24,282 nucleotides of DNA from Acanthamoeba lenticulata (lineage: Eukaryota; Discosea; Longamoebia; Acanthamoebidae), in contig NAVB01004554.1 in assembly GCA_002179805.1 (NCBI GenBank), forward strand, positions 1-24,282. Direction: 5' to 3'. Made by a program: the position numbers and the translations under genes. Positions 1-10,095 of this stretch are shown piece by piece; within the stretch, counting starts at the first letter, position 1; each line of letters starts with the position of its first letter. The notes beneath the pieces are model-generated. The model did no database searches. It was not told the origin of the DNA and saw only the letters and a program-made list of their open reading frames with translations.

Positions 1-137
1 TTTTGAGCGGGCTGGGGGCCACGCACTACTCGCGAGAGTTCAGCGCCTTGCGCAAGCTCTACGCCGAGAGCTCCCTCAAGAAGTTTGTTTTGGCCCACGA
101 GCACGGCACTCCTCCCGTAGACACCTCGTCCGTCTGA
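1..137 (+). CDS. 3' end of an unidentified gene (partial)
   Basis: An open frame beginning at position 3 runs to a TGA at 135-137 and gives 44 residues ending in PPVDTSSV. GC-rich codon use matches the other host genes here. The segment is mostly helical-looking and charged (REFSALRKLYAESSLKKF) and carries no motif I recognise. The start and most of the gene lie to the left of the window. It is followed by about 250 nt before the next start codon, in the same orientation. It could also be read as the last exon of a longer spliced gene; function is unknown. Confidence 0.5.
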   Translation, partial: LSGLGATHYSREFSALRKLYAESSLKKFVLAHEHGTPPVDTSSV

Positions 138-389
138 GGAGGGGGCCACTACGTCGTGATGGGGCCCACCATTCCGACTTCTTCTCCTTCCTGCTATCGT
201 TGGCGCCTCTCGCTCGCCACTTGTAGAGAAACCCTCTTCCTTGTCCTCTCATTCCCCTAAATGTACAGTTAGAAGAGACCCTCCAAAGACTTGTCTTCTG
301 CTCCTTCCTCTACGTTTGCCGCTTTGTTGTCGACATCCGAAGCAAAACTCAAGAAGTAGCGAGAAGAAGGAAGGGTGGCTGCAGAGGTC
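138..389 (+). other. Intergenic/5' leader of the F-box gene
   Basis: This 252-nt stretch holds the 3' flank of the partial gene and the presumed promoter and 5' UTR of the F-box gene. It is C/T-rich on the plus strand in 175-330. I see no clear TATA box or coding potential. Confidence 0.5.
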
Positions 390-1787
390 ATGTGGTGGGA
401 GGACCTACCACTGGAGGTGAAGCTACGAATCTTGGTCCTCTTGCCCGTGGTTGGCGAGCACCAGCCGCCCGCAGATGTGTGGTCCATCTGGAAGCGCCCT
501 CACCACTACTACGAACAAGTGTGCCGCGAGTGGTGCGACCTCCTGTGGCAAGAGCGCCACCATCTCGATCTTTCTCTCCGCGCCACTCTGCAAGGTTCCT
601 CCCATCTCGCCGCATCTTTTATTTGTTTACATTTTAAATAGAAAATAAATAAATAAAAAAACTGAATAAAATAGATATGTCCAACGAGGAGAGCAGCCTG
701 CGACGAGTGCTGCAGCGCTGCAAGCGGCTCGTGACGCTCAATCTGTCCCACTGCCCGGTCAACGACGACGTCCTCGCCTCCTTCGCGCCCTTTGGCCCGA
801 CGCTTCGCGTGCTCGTCCTGTCCTCTTGGTGCGCTCGTGTTTGTGTTTGTGTGGTGCGCGTGTGCGCGTGTGCGTGTGCGGCCGCTGACACCGCTCGTGG
901 ACACACGCTCTCTGGAGGCAGCCCACAGATGACCGGCGATGGGCTGCTGCGTTTGGCCGAGAGCGGGGCCGTCGCGCGGCTGGAGCAGCTCGCCCTCGGC
1001 GGCTGTGTTCGGGTGACCGGCCAGGGCGTGGCCGACTTTGTGGCCCACTGCCCCCACCTGCGCGACCTCAACGTCTCTGGCATCTGGGGTGCGCGCGTGT
1101 GCCCTTCATTCTGCGTGTCGTGTCGTGTGCCCTGCGTGCGCCGCGTGTGGCATACGCAGTAAGTCGTCTTCATCTCACCGGCGCGTTAGCAGGCTTCGGC
1201 GACGTGCACATGAAGGCCGTGGTAGACGCGTTACCGAAGCTAACGCGCATCGACATGGGCCACACGGCCATCGCCAGCCTCCGCCACCTGCTCGAAAGCC
1301 CGTGTGCGGCGCGGCTCGAGAGCGTGGGCCTGTCCGGCTGCAGCCACCTCACGGCCTCTTGCTTCGTCGACCTGGCCACCTCCTGCCCGGCCTTGACCGG
1401 TTCGGCCCCCAAACCACCACGCGGCCGTGCGCACACAAAGCACACCATATTCGCTGAAGCGTGTCGCCTGTGCATGTATGCGCGATACTTTGCAGAGCTG
1501 GACGTGAGCCATTTGACGCTACTGCGGGACAAGACCCTGTGCGTCATCCTGGAGCGGTGCCTCCAGCTGCAGGTGCTCAACCTGGTCAAGTGCGAGAGTC
1601 TCATCAGCTCCCGCACGGTCGCGTGGATCAAGCAGTCGCCCTGCCTCCGCACCGTCTACCTCTCCCGGTACTTTCAAAGTCCTCTCTTTTAATTATGTCT
1701 CACACCATCCATTCCTCACCAAATCGCAGGTACCAGGCCTTATATCCCTTCATGAAGCGGCTGAGCAACACCGTACTCACAGATTGA
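390..1787 (+). CDS. F-box / leucine-rich repeat protein
   Basis: Six exons splice into a 320-residue protein: 390-594, 675-828, 922-1088, 1193-1399, 1496-1667, 1730-1787. All introns are GT-AG, 62-104 nt. The N-terminus (about residues 3-50) is an F-box: EDLPLEVKLRILVLLP followed by a VCREWCDLLW segment. From about residue 70 it shows LRRs of the FBXL type with the LxxLxLSxCxxxT pattern, for example LRVLVLSSCPQMTGDGL (spliced across intron 2) and LGGCVRVTGQGV. Proteins of this type are substrate receptors of SCF ubiquitin ligases: the F-box binds Skp1 and the LRRs bind substrate. The ATG at 390 is chosen because it lies just before the F-box. The second intron acceptor is the GCAG at 918-921; the nearby ACAG at 928 would create an immediate stop. 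The substrate cannot be read from sequence. Confidence 0.9.
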
Positions 1788-1810
1788 TCGCAACGTTGAT
1801 CTAAATGATG

Positions 1811-1816
1811 AATAAA
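1811..1816 (+). terminator. Poly(A) signal AATAAA of the F-box gene
   Basis: A canonical AATAAA lies 24 nt after the F-box stop codon, in an A/T-rich pocket between two convergent genes. Confidence 0.55.
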
Positions 1817-1908
1817 ACAAACACTGTACAGTGCCAACTCAACAATTTGACAGAAGAACATGTGTACAATTTCTATTCACTAAAAGCAAGTGTAAAAAGC
1901 TATGGACA

Positions 1909-1926
1909 AGAGAGAGAGAGAGAGAG
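1909..1926. repeat. (AG)9 microsatellite
   Basis: An uninterrupted AG dinucleotide run lies in the 190-nt gap between the convergent F-box and SH3 genes. It is non-coding and probably polymorphic. Confidence 0.9.
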
Positions 1927-1977
1927 TGATATTGGAGCTGGTGGAGAGCTTGAAGTGATCGATCTCCTGGTGTGTGA

Positions 1978-4900
1978 TCAGATGATCCACGAGACGCGCT
2001 GATCGTTGTTGTGGCTCACCATCTTGGTGGCCGCCGCGGGGGACGACGTGGCGACGGTGGCGCCCCGCGCGCGCTGCTGTTGTTGCTGGCGGAGATGGCG
2101 CTCGGTGGCGCGCTTCTCGGCCTCGTAGCGCGCGCGCACAAACTCCTTGTACTCGCGCATCTCCTGCAGGCTCCTGGGTGGCCCGCGCTTCCACTCGGGG
2201 ATCGTCTCCTCTTCCTCCTCCTCCTCCTCGTCATCGTCCTCTTCGTCGTCGTCATCAGCAGAGGACTCGGTGCTGGTCCAGCTGTCGTCGCCGCTTGAGC
2301 GCTCGCCGCCATAGAGCTGCTTCATCTTGTCGAGCAGCTGCTCGATCTCAGCCGCCGTGGCCGTGTTGGCCGTCGACGATGTCGCGGTCGCCGGCTTGGT
2401 CGTCGCGGGCGGAGCAGCGGCGGCAGCGGCGAGGCGCTTACGCTCGCGCTCGATGTCGGCCTGCGAGGCGCCCTGCGCGCGCAGGGCCTCGAGCTTGCGG
2501 CGCGGGCTCTCGGCCGACGTCCACACGCCGCTCCCGGCTGTGCCCACGAAGCTCACCTTCTTGGCCGACGACGTGTCCTCCATCTTCTCCTCTTCATCAT
2601 CCTCCAGGGCAGGACGCACGATCACGTCCTTCTTCTCCTCCTCCTCCTCGTACTCCTCCTCGCTGCTGTCCTCCTCGTCGTCAAAGACCTGCTGCTGGAG
2701 GGCGCGCTGGCGCGGGCTGATGGCGGTGGTCCAGCTGCCGCCAGGCGTCGAGGGGCCGGCGCTGGCGGTGGCAACGGCGTCGAGGGGCCGCGCGTGGAGC
2801 TGGTCGATGCCCTCGATGGGCGCCACCGTGATCTTGCGCTGCTGCTCCCAACGCCTGCGCTTGTCCGCCGCCATCTTGGCGTTTTCGTTCAGGACTTCGT
2901 CCTCATCATCGCTGTCCCCTTCATCATCGGTGCGCTCCTCCTCGCGCTCCTCCTCCGAGTCGCTGTCGTCAGCGCGCATCGTCTTCTTCTTCTTCTCACC
3001 ATCGGGACGCTTGAGCTGGTCGAGCAGGCGCTCCTCATCGAGCAGGGCGGCCTCCTTCTCTTCATCCTCCTTCTCCATGCTCTTCTTGTCCTCCGCGGGC
3101 TTGGCCGGGGCGGCGGCGCCGGGGCGCGGGGCCATGAGGAAGGGCAGGAACACACCACCCGACGGCGGCTTGCGCGGAGACACAGCGGCCGGCTCCTTGG
3201 CTTTGCTCTCCTCTTCGTCGTTGTCGTCATCCTTTTCGTTGTCGACACTGTCGTCGTCGTCATGGCCGGGCCAGTGCGTGCCATCGGACGAGGGCGGCGG
3301 GGCGGGGAGGGTCGAGGCCGAGAGCGACCCGAGCGGGCCCAGCATGGACGGCAGGCACGAGAACGACGACTGGCTCGCCGCAAACGACGGCACCGGCGAC
3401 GGCTCCGTCGTTACCAGCTGCTGATGCTGCTGCTGAGGCTGGAGCTGTTGTTGTTGAAGCTGTTGTTGAGGCTGCTGAGGTTGAGGCGGTTGCTGCTGTT
3501 GGAGGAGCGGGTGGCCGGCGGGGGAGGGGAAGAGCGGGGCGCCGTCGCGGGCGAGCTTGACGCCCTCCATGTCCTGGGCGAGGAGGAGCATCACGCGCAG
3601 CCGCTCGGCCTCGAACCGCTCGCGCTCCTCGGCGAACCGCTTCCGCTCCTCCTCGAGCTGCCGCGCGGCCTCCTGCAGCTGCTCCCGCTCCTTCTGCTCC
3701 CTCTGCTGCTCGAGTTCAGCGGCGGCGGCGGCAGCGGCCTTGCGCTGCTGCTTGCCGCTGAGGCCCGCCGGGCCCTGGTGGCCTCCGCGGACGCGGACGG
3801 AGAAGAGGCGGGAGACGTCCCAGTTGGACTTCTTGCCCTCGCGCTCGACCTCGTCGAGGGTCATCACGCGGCCGGATCGGGTCCGGACCAGCGTCTTGGC
3901 CTTCATCTCGCGCTGCTGCCGCTTGGCCCGCTCCGTGATCGGGTTGATCGTCACCTTCACCGCATGCTCGTCGCTGGCGCCATGATCGTCCCCGCCATTG
4001 CTGCTGTTGTTGTGGTTGTTGACGTCGAGCTTGTCCCGGTGGCGCCGCGTGACGACGCTGCCGCTGCTCCCAAAGAGGCTGTTGCGCCGCTTGAGGATGC
4101 CTCCGCCGCCGCCCGAAGACGAGGCCAGTGAGGCGGCGGCCTTGCGTCGCTCGCGCTCCTCGGCCTTGGCCCGCTTGCGCTCCTCCTTTTCGCGCCGGCG
4201 CTCCTCCTTTTTCTTCTCCTTCTGCTCCTTCTTCTCCTCCTTCTTCTTCTTGCTGTTCTTCGCCGCCAAGGTCTGGCTGCCGAGGCTCGACATCGAGCCG
4301 CTCCGCGTGAGCCGCGTTGTGTTGCTGCTGCCCGTCGATGAGAGGGCTGACGCGAACGAGGACAGGTCGCGCGGGCTGTCCGAGCGCGCGTCCTCAAAGG
4401 TGTCGACATCAAACACGCTCGAGCCGGTCATGGACAGCGTGTCGTCGGTGGCCACGTTGGACGACGAGGCGTCGGTGCCGTCGAGCCCGCCCGGGCCGGC
4501 GACGACGAGGGACGCGCGCCAGAGGCGCTCGCGCGCGCTGTCAACCTGGCGGTTCCACTGGGACGGGCTCAGCGGGCGGCCCTTGTCGCGCCGCTCGCGG
4601 AACTTGCGGTCTTCCTCCTCTTGTCGCTTGCGCAGCTCGCGCTCGCGCTTCTCGCGCTTCTTGCGCTGCTTGGGCGTCTCCCCCTCACGCACTACCACCG
4701 CTGCCGCGGGCGAGGCGCTGGCCGTTGTGTTGCGCCGCTTCTTGGTGGTCTTGCCCACAGCGGCGCTGGTGGCGACGATGGCGGTACCGGTGATGGCGTT
4801 GGCCGGCAGGCCGCTGCCCGAGTTGGAGGTGGCCTCGGACGGGAGGTCGTCTTCTGGGTCGGGGCGCTTGACGTTGGCGCCGCATGCGCACGGGTAGAAG

Positions 4901-5646
4901 CATTGGTCGCGGCGGATCCGCACATTCGTCTTGCATCGATAGCAGGGAACGATGGCGACATCGACGTCGGGCTCGGTGGAGGCACGTTGCCTGGACGAAA
5001 TGTCGAACTCCTAATTGAAACGGATCCAATAAGATGAAGCGCACTCGGCCGAAAGGAGGGAGCATACCGAAGAAGAGGAAGAAACGATGGAGGATGTGGA
5101 GGCTGAGGGCGAAACGTGCTTGTCTTTGCAGACAGGAACGTCATCGCTGCTGGTCAGACCGACACCAGCCGATTCATTGATGCTCGAATCAGCTGCATCA
5201 TCGTCGGAGAGGAAGATCTTGAACAGGGGCAAGTGATCAGGATAACCCTTTAGAATCTCGACACACTCGGAGGGGAAGAGGCCGATTTTGCCTCCAATCT
5301 GTCCCACCCACCACGTAGGATCCTACACGCGCCATTGGGCTTTGTAAGCAGATCAAGCAGATCACAAAAATGGCGGGAAAAAGACCAAGCCGCACCTCCT
5401 CTGCTTTGGCGACGGCGGTGAGAACGTCGAACTGGCGGAAGCCCAGCTCATAGTCCTGCACGGCCTCGAAGTTGCACATGGCGACAACTCGCACGCCCTC
5501 GCCATTGCTGGCAAGCGTGGGCTGGTCGCCAGAGCTCGTGTAGCTCTGTCGATCAATCTGTAGAATAAAGCCGGCTTCATGTTCAGCAGTTCTGTGGCCA
5601 AACGCAAAAGAGGAGAAGAGAAGGTTGCATGTACCTTGTTGTCCAT
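1978..5646 (-). CDS. SH3-domain protein with Cys cluster and giant low-complexity tail
   Basis: Four exons on the minus strand (5635-5646, 5396-5557, 5068-5322, 1978-5010) give 1153 residues. The first coding exon is only 12 nt (MDNK). Introns are 57-77 nt. An SH3 domain spans about residues 26-82: VRVVAMCNFEAV, then DYELGFRQFDVL, then DPTWWVGQIGGKIGLFPSECV, with the WW pair and the GLFPxxxV end expected of the fold; it is split by intron 2. A Ser-rich linker follows, then a Cys cluster at about 166-186 (CYRC, then CFYPCAC) that could bind zinc. The rest is low complexity: Lys/Arg-Glu blocks, an Arg/Glu/Gln coiled coil at about 560-630, poly-Gln, and strongly acidic tracts. SH3 domains bind proline-rich ligands, so a scaffold or adaptor role is likely, but no catalytic domain is visible. 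The long exon is open over 3 kb, which supports it being coding. Confidence 0.82.
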
Positions 5647-6242
5647 CGGCTCAATGTATGTGGTTGTTGTATTTCAGTTGTCTCTTTATGGTCGGGCTGG
5701 AGAAACCGAAGGCCTGATGGTCTTGCTAGAGGAAAGGAAGAGGCCCCAACACTCAGCTGAGTAGAAGAAAGAACAAGGAAGGACTGCTGGTGCGCGCTGC
5801 TGGGTTTGCAACAAGACAACTGATAAGAAACTAACCACACGCGGACGTGATGAGCCTGAACACTTGGCCCCGGTGCTGCCTTGGCGCAACGGGTTCAACC
5901 TCTGGCGGAGCTTCCCAGGAGTGCAGGAGTCTGACGTCTACGCCTCTTGGTCGCACGAAGCAACCTCTACTTGCCAATTGGTTGAAAATTTATCATAACT
6001 CCTCCAATTTTTGGTTCTGTGGCCGTTTTGGGTTTGGACAGGAGACTACATGCTTGGGGACGACTTGTGCCAAATGTTCCACACCACTGCAATTGTTGAA
6101 CTCACATTGTTGGGCAAGGGAACATGACAAGAGGGGATGGAGAGGATTGCTGGCCGATGAGCGCAATCCCAACCGGAGAGGCGAGATGCCTCTTCTTCTT
6201 CCTACGAGGTTCCCAACAGAGTGTTGCTTGTGGCTTAGGACA
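5647..6242. other. Intergenic region between SH3 gene start and MIOX stop
   Basis: About 600 nt without a convincing gene. It must contain the promoter of the minus-strand SH3 gene (5646 side) and the 3' UTR of MIOX (6242 side). A plus-strand open frame at 5847-6368 has no recognisable domain and overlaps the end of MIOX, so I do not call it. The part around 5970-6030 is more A/T-rich than its surroundings. Confidence 0.5.
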
Positions 6243-7417
6243 TCACCACTTGAGGGTCTGCGGGAAATACTTGGCGATGGCCCGCTGGTAGTAGCCCTTG
6301 AGCTTCTCGATGTCGATCTCTTCGTCCACCTTGCTGTACAGGTCGCACTTTTGGAAGGCCTGCAGTAGCAACAAGAAGATGGTCAGACATCCGGGCAAGT
6401 GATGGTGGCAATGGAGACAGGAAAGGAATGATGTACCCGAAGCCAGACGAGCATCTCCCGATCGTGGTCGTTCATGAGGTGCGTGTAGGCCTCCTTGGAA
6501 TGGTGCGCGTAGAAGGAGTGGAACCGAATGATGTGCAAAGCCGGTGCGGGGAGGGTACACTTGTTGCCCACACACACCTGGTACATGTACTCGTCATGGC
6601 CCCACGACATCACCACGTTGTCCAGGCCGCAGTTGGGCTCGTACACCCCGTACTGGGTTGATGAAGAGGAAGAAGATGTTAACAATGGGGCCTTGCTGCA
6701 ACAAGCTGTTGGTGTTTCTGCATAAAGGAATGGGAACGCGAACCTTGGTGGAGTAGACGGGATGGTTGGTGTCGGGGTTGTCGAAGAAGAACTCAGAGAA
6801 GATGACGTCGGAAGCGTAGGCACAGCCGGTGGGGAAGGTGTCACCCACAACGGCCCACTGCGGCTGATCGAACATCTTGGGATGGCCCAGCACCTTGCCC
6901 AAGTCGTGGATAAAGCCCGTCAAGTGCAGCCAGTCATACTCCTCGCCCGGATAGGCTGCCCGCAGGGCCTCTGCCGTTACCAAGGAACCCCATTTCCCGT
7001 AAGTTGAGGAGAAGATGAAGAGGATGAGGAAACGACGAACCTCCCGTCTGCAAAAGGTGGGCAATCTGGGGCACGGACGTGTCGGGATCAGATTCATCAA
7101 CTAGCTCGTTGAGGAGCTCGGCAGCTTCCCTAGAGAGGAAGTCAGAGTTGGTTCATTAAAGGATGCAAATTGATGAAAGCGAACCAGATGCTCATCTCAA
7201 AGCCGCTGTCGAGAGCACCATATTTGTTCCTTTGCGCCAGAGCAAAGGCATGAGTCTGCTTGAGGTGGTTCTCGTGGTAAAACCTCACGACGTGCGGAGG
7301 AGCCGTTGCATAAGACCGGTAGTCGTGGCCCTTCTGGGCCGGCAACACGTCGGCCACAACGTCCAGGTGAGGCACACCAGTTGCAGTTTGCGGGGCCACA
7401 ACGTCGGCAGTCGCCAT
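6243..7417 (-). CDS. MIOX: myo-Inositol oxygenase
   Basis: Five exons (7185-7417, 7041-7129, 6744-6970, 6437-6652, 6243-6359) give 293 residues, close to the 285 of mammalian MIOX. The enzyme is a cytosolic di-iron oxygenase that cleaves myo-inositol to D-glucuronate using O2. All six iron ligands known from mouse can be placed: His102 (IAHLLQTGE), His129-Asp130 (FIHDLGK, the HD signature), His202 (SWGHDEY), His228 (RFHSFY) and Asp261 (KCDLYSK). The segments [14 protein letters not shown] and [15 protein letters not shown] match the substrate region and C-terminus of the family. The ATG at 7417 is the only in-frame ATG before the conserved core. Introns are 55-91 nt GT-AG, several with a GTTCG donor. 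It is followed on the same strand by the SH3 gene and preceded by the CBS gene. No truncation is seen, so it should be active. Confidence 0.97.
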
Positions 7418-7745
7418 CGATTCAAAACGTTTCCTTTCGAACCTAAACAGATTCTGCAAATGCGTAGAGGTGCATCATGAATCTTGCTCCCCCACAAGGC
7501 AAAACAAGGAACATACGGGCAAGCCCGAGGGGCGAGACGTACGCGTTGGAGCTGGGGCCAGGAGCCAAATGCTGTGACCGCCTCCAGGCGCTGCTTCTAC
7601 TGCGACCCAGTCTTGTCGCAACCTAGTTGTTCTGCGGTTGACTGTCTACGCGAAGAAATTTCGTGCGTCCTCAACGAGCAGAGGTCAAGCAAGAAGCGAC
7701 ACTACACGGCCAGAGCCTGTAAGCGTAAAGTCCTTTATTAGGCGC
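7418..7745. other. MIOX promoter and CBS-gene 3' flank
   Basis: 328 nt between two minus-strand genes. The right edge carries a reverse-strand poly(A) signal (see separate entry). I see no coding sequence supported by more than chance open frames. Confidence 0.5.
7734..7739 (-). terminator. Poly(A) signal AATAAA of the CBS gene
   Basis: TTTATT on the plus strand reads AATAAA on the minus strand, starting 6 nt after the CBS-gene stop codon. The closeness to the stop implies a very short 3' UTR. Confidence 0.5.
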
Positions 7746-9095
7746 TCAAGGTTCAAGGTGCTGAGAGATGAGGCGGAGGATGTCCGTCAAGCTCACCACG
7801 CTGATGGGCTTGTTCGCAGCGTCGACCACAAACACGCGGTGCACGCCAGTGCGCGCGATGAACTCCACGACTTGCCCGAGCGTGGCCTCTCGGAAGCACG
7901 ATAGAGCGCCCTCCTTGTGCCTTGCCCGCAGGAAGTCCGCCACGGACAGGCCCAACGTCACAAAGTTCTCCTGCGTGACGCCCTGGATTCACATCACCAC
8001 AGAGGCGGTCAGGCATGCAGTCTGACAGTCCTCCTCTACACGAAAAACGCTGTACGCACCTTGAGGTCCGAGGCCGAGATGGTGCCCACCAAGTGGCCTG
8101 TTTCATCGACGACCGCCACTCCAGACACTTTGTAGCTTTTCATTTGAAGAAGCACGAATGAGTAAGTCTCTTGAAGAACCTCCTGCTGGTCAAGCTGAAG
8201 AGGACACATGATGTATCATACCCCATGATGGTGATGAAGCAGTCCTGGAGGGTGGCCCGATGGGACACCGACAGCACCTTGCCTGGTGCTAGGTCGAGCT
8301 CAAACAAGCTCTTGCTCATGTGCTTGATGACCTCGGGCCGCTGCTGATGCTGGTTGAGGAAGTTGACGACATCCCATTGACTGACGATGCCCACCAGGTT
8401 GTTCTGTGCGTCCACAAGCGGCAGTCTGTGCAACTTCTTCAGGAGCCAGTTCACACGAACACCACTGCAGACCAGCTCGCAAAATGGTCTTGTTGTACCT
8501 ATGGATGCCCTGGGAGTAGAAGAAGTGAAGCACCTCACTGAGCTTGCTGTGGGTGGGCACGGGCAGGAAGGGGTCCGTGTCGGACGCGTCTGGTTGGTAA
8601 AGATGTTGGTGAATGATTGAGCACAAGCCTACGTTGGGGCGAGTGGGTTCATGGTACTCATGATATCGAACACAGGACGCTGGAATTGTCGCCTCATGGA
8701 CGCGGTGAAGTCGCCTTCACCGGCCTTCGAGGCCGCGGTCACCACGAACGCCACCATGTCCATCACGTCCACCTGCAACAAAAGCCCGAGTGAAGTGAGC
8801 TCTATGCAGACTCACGGAAAGGCCTCGGGGAAGCGCACAGCGCCCAAGAACTGGTCCGTGAGCCGGTTGTAGACTGGTGCTGACTGGATACCAAACTGAG
8901 CCAGCCTCTACGCTCAAGAAGTTAAAAACAATGTGCCCAGGATGGAGGAAAGTGGAAAAGAGGGGGAGGTGTGCGAACAAGAAGCGCTTCGTCGATGGAC
9001 GCGGTGTGGTCGAGCACGATAATGTTCTGCGAGTCAGAGACAAGTTCAATCAGAGGGGTCGCCCCCAGTGGCCTTGGCGCAGCAGCTCCGTCCAT
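7746..9095 (-). CDS. Four-CBS-domain protein, AMPK gamma/SNF4-like
   Basis: Seven exons (8979-9095, 8839-8907, 8658-8772, 8499-8589, 8222-8425, 8060-8135, 7746-7982) give 302 residues that are almost entirely four CBS repeats, about 14-75, 102-157, 176-226 and 242-302. Each shows the CBS pattern of a helix, a GxxxxPVV-like strand and a closing [ST]xxD: SAPVYN then GAVDVMD; GIHRLPLVD then SQWDVV; KVSGVAVVD then SASDL; GVHRVFVVD then SLTDIL. The terminal Asp of such motifs contacts the ribose of bound adenine nucleotides. Two CBS pairs in a protein of about 300 residues is the plan of the AMPK/SNF1 gamma subunit and related plant CBSX/PV42 proteins, so an energy-sensing regulatory role is likely but inferred. 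The start at 9095 is the only in-frame ATG. The junction of exons 5 and 6 (acceptor at 8136) is chosen because it restores exact CBS spacing (TLQDCFITIMGYKVSG). Confidence 0.88.
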
Positions 9096-9375
9096 GCAGT
9101 GGCAACGTATGTGGATGACGAAGGGTTTTGGAATGCTCTGCACAGAGCACGCCGGCAGGACAAAGCGAAAGGCAGGAGAGGGCAAAGCCGAGTGTGGAGG
9201 AAATCTCGCGCACTTCTCATGGATAGGCTTGACAAACGGCAAAAATTACAAAAATGCTACTGAAAAAGAAAAATTACAAGAGCGGGGTGACTGGTCAGGA
9301 CCTGCCCAGGTTGGCGTCTGGCGTGTAGAGGATAAGCGTGAATGAGACGCACTTTGGCAAGCGTGGGGGCTGATC

Positions 9376-10044
9376 CTAATGCAACGTACCCAGCAGCATG
9401 AGCCGGAGGTCCTCGCAGAGGGCCTGCATTCGCGATTCTGTTTGTGTACTCTCCACCTCCTCATCCACGGGCAGCGGCGTAAAGAAGGCCATGAACTATC
9501 AAAGTCTCGAAAGTTAGCAGAGCTCTAAAGTTGCTGCTGCTGCAGACCACATGATGTGAAGCAGGATACGTGCATTTTCGCCAACCTGATAGCAGGAAAA
9601 CATCTGCTTCGTTCCCTTCACCCGCAAAAGCGAGCATTCGCTCTCTCCTTGTGTCTCAGCTACGGGGCCGCAACACGTGTGGACCACAAGCAAGCTTAGC
9701 AGGTGCAGAAAGTTCAATGAGAGGAACGGCCACGAACGAACCAAACTTCACAGCGGCGCGCTTGAGCTTCTGGAGAGTGAGGCAAATGTCCTCCGGGATG
9801 CCCGCGCTGGACTCCTCTCCGAACGCATACCTGCCCACCCAAAGGAGAAAGATGATTTTTTTGCACGGCAACAAGAAATCAGTTGGTGGAGAGGGCAAGA
9901 GTACAAGAGTTCGCCCTGTGCGTTGACGATGGCACATGATGGCGTGGCGGGAAAGAGTGTTTGGAGTTCTTTGAATACGTTCTCGAGTTTGCGAAAGACC
10001 AGTGGCGACAAGCCCGTCTCGCGCTTGCACGTCCTGCCGCTCAT
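9376..10044 (-). CDS. Small Roadblock/LC7-like protein (tentative)
   Basis: Four exons (9905-10044, 9742-9830, 9586-9659, 9376-9495) give about 140 residues. The order is a helix (VFRKLENVFKEL), a strand ending in a glycine turn (SCAIVNAQGELLYAFG), a long helix (LQKLKRAAVKF), two more strands (LLRVKGTKQMFSCYQ and FMAFFTPL), and a last helix (LCEDLRLML). That alpha-beta-alpha-beta-beta-alpha order fits Roadblock/longin-type small subunits, but I cannot name a family with confidence. Exon 3 could start at 9647 instead of 9659 with the frame kept. The last exon could splice at 9380s and end at 9246 instead of at the TAG 9376-9378. A pyrimidine tract ending in CTGCAG sits just upstream of the ATG on the minus strand, which suggests an upstream 5' intron now containing the LINE. 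Confidence 0.5.
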
Positions 10045-10080
10045 CCTCCTGCAGAAGAAAAAAGAAACGGAAAGAAAACA

Positions 10081-10093
10081 TAAAACGCAGCTC
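10081..10093 (+). repeat. Target-site duplication, left copy
   Basis: The 13-mer TAAAACGCAGCTC here is repeated exactly at 12395-12407. The flanking bases differ on both sides, so the match ends at these borders. Confidence 0.93.
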
Positions 10094-10095
10094 CT

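Noticed and set aside
929..931. Intron 2 of the F-box gene ending at ACAG 925-928
   Set aside because: It creates a TGA across the junction. The acceptor at 920-921 restores the LRR pattern.
2794..4131. 445-codon plus-strand Leu/Arg-rich open frame (with others at 2327-3424 and 3998-4897)
   Set aside because: Antisense of the low-complexity exon of the SH3 gene: Glu/Gln/Lys codons read as Leu/Phe/Ser on the other strand. No domains.
5847..6368. 173-codon plus-strand open frame
   Set aside because: No recognisable domain, mixed composition, and it runs antisense into the last exon of MIOX.
8136..8195. Possible alternative CBS exon reading LQETYSFVLLQM
   Set aside because: The sequence looks helix-like and is in frame, but using it disrupts the CBS spacing. 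Splicing from 8222 to 8135 gives the exact 12-residue spacing of CBS repeats.
8773..8838. Strong GTGAGT donor inside the intron of the CBS gene
   Set aside because: Using it instead of the GTGCGC donor shifts the frame into a stop. It could be a rare alternative site but does not make the full protein.
10002..10093. First about 30 codons of the long LINE-containing open frame
   Set aside because: They lie left of the target-site duplication, in host DNA antisense to the Roadblock-like gene, so they are not part of the element's protein.
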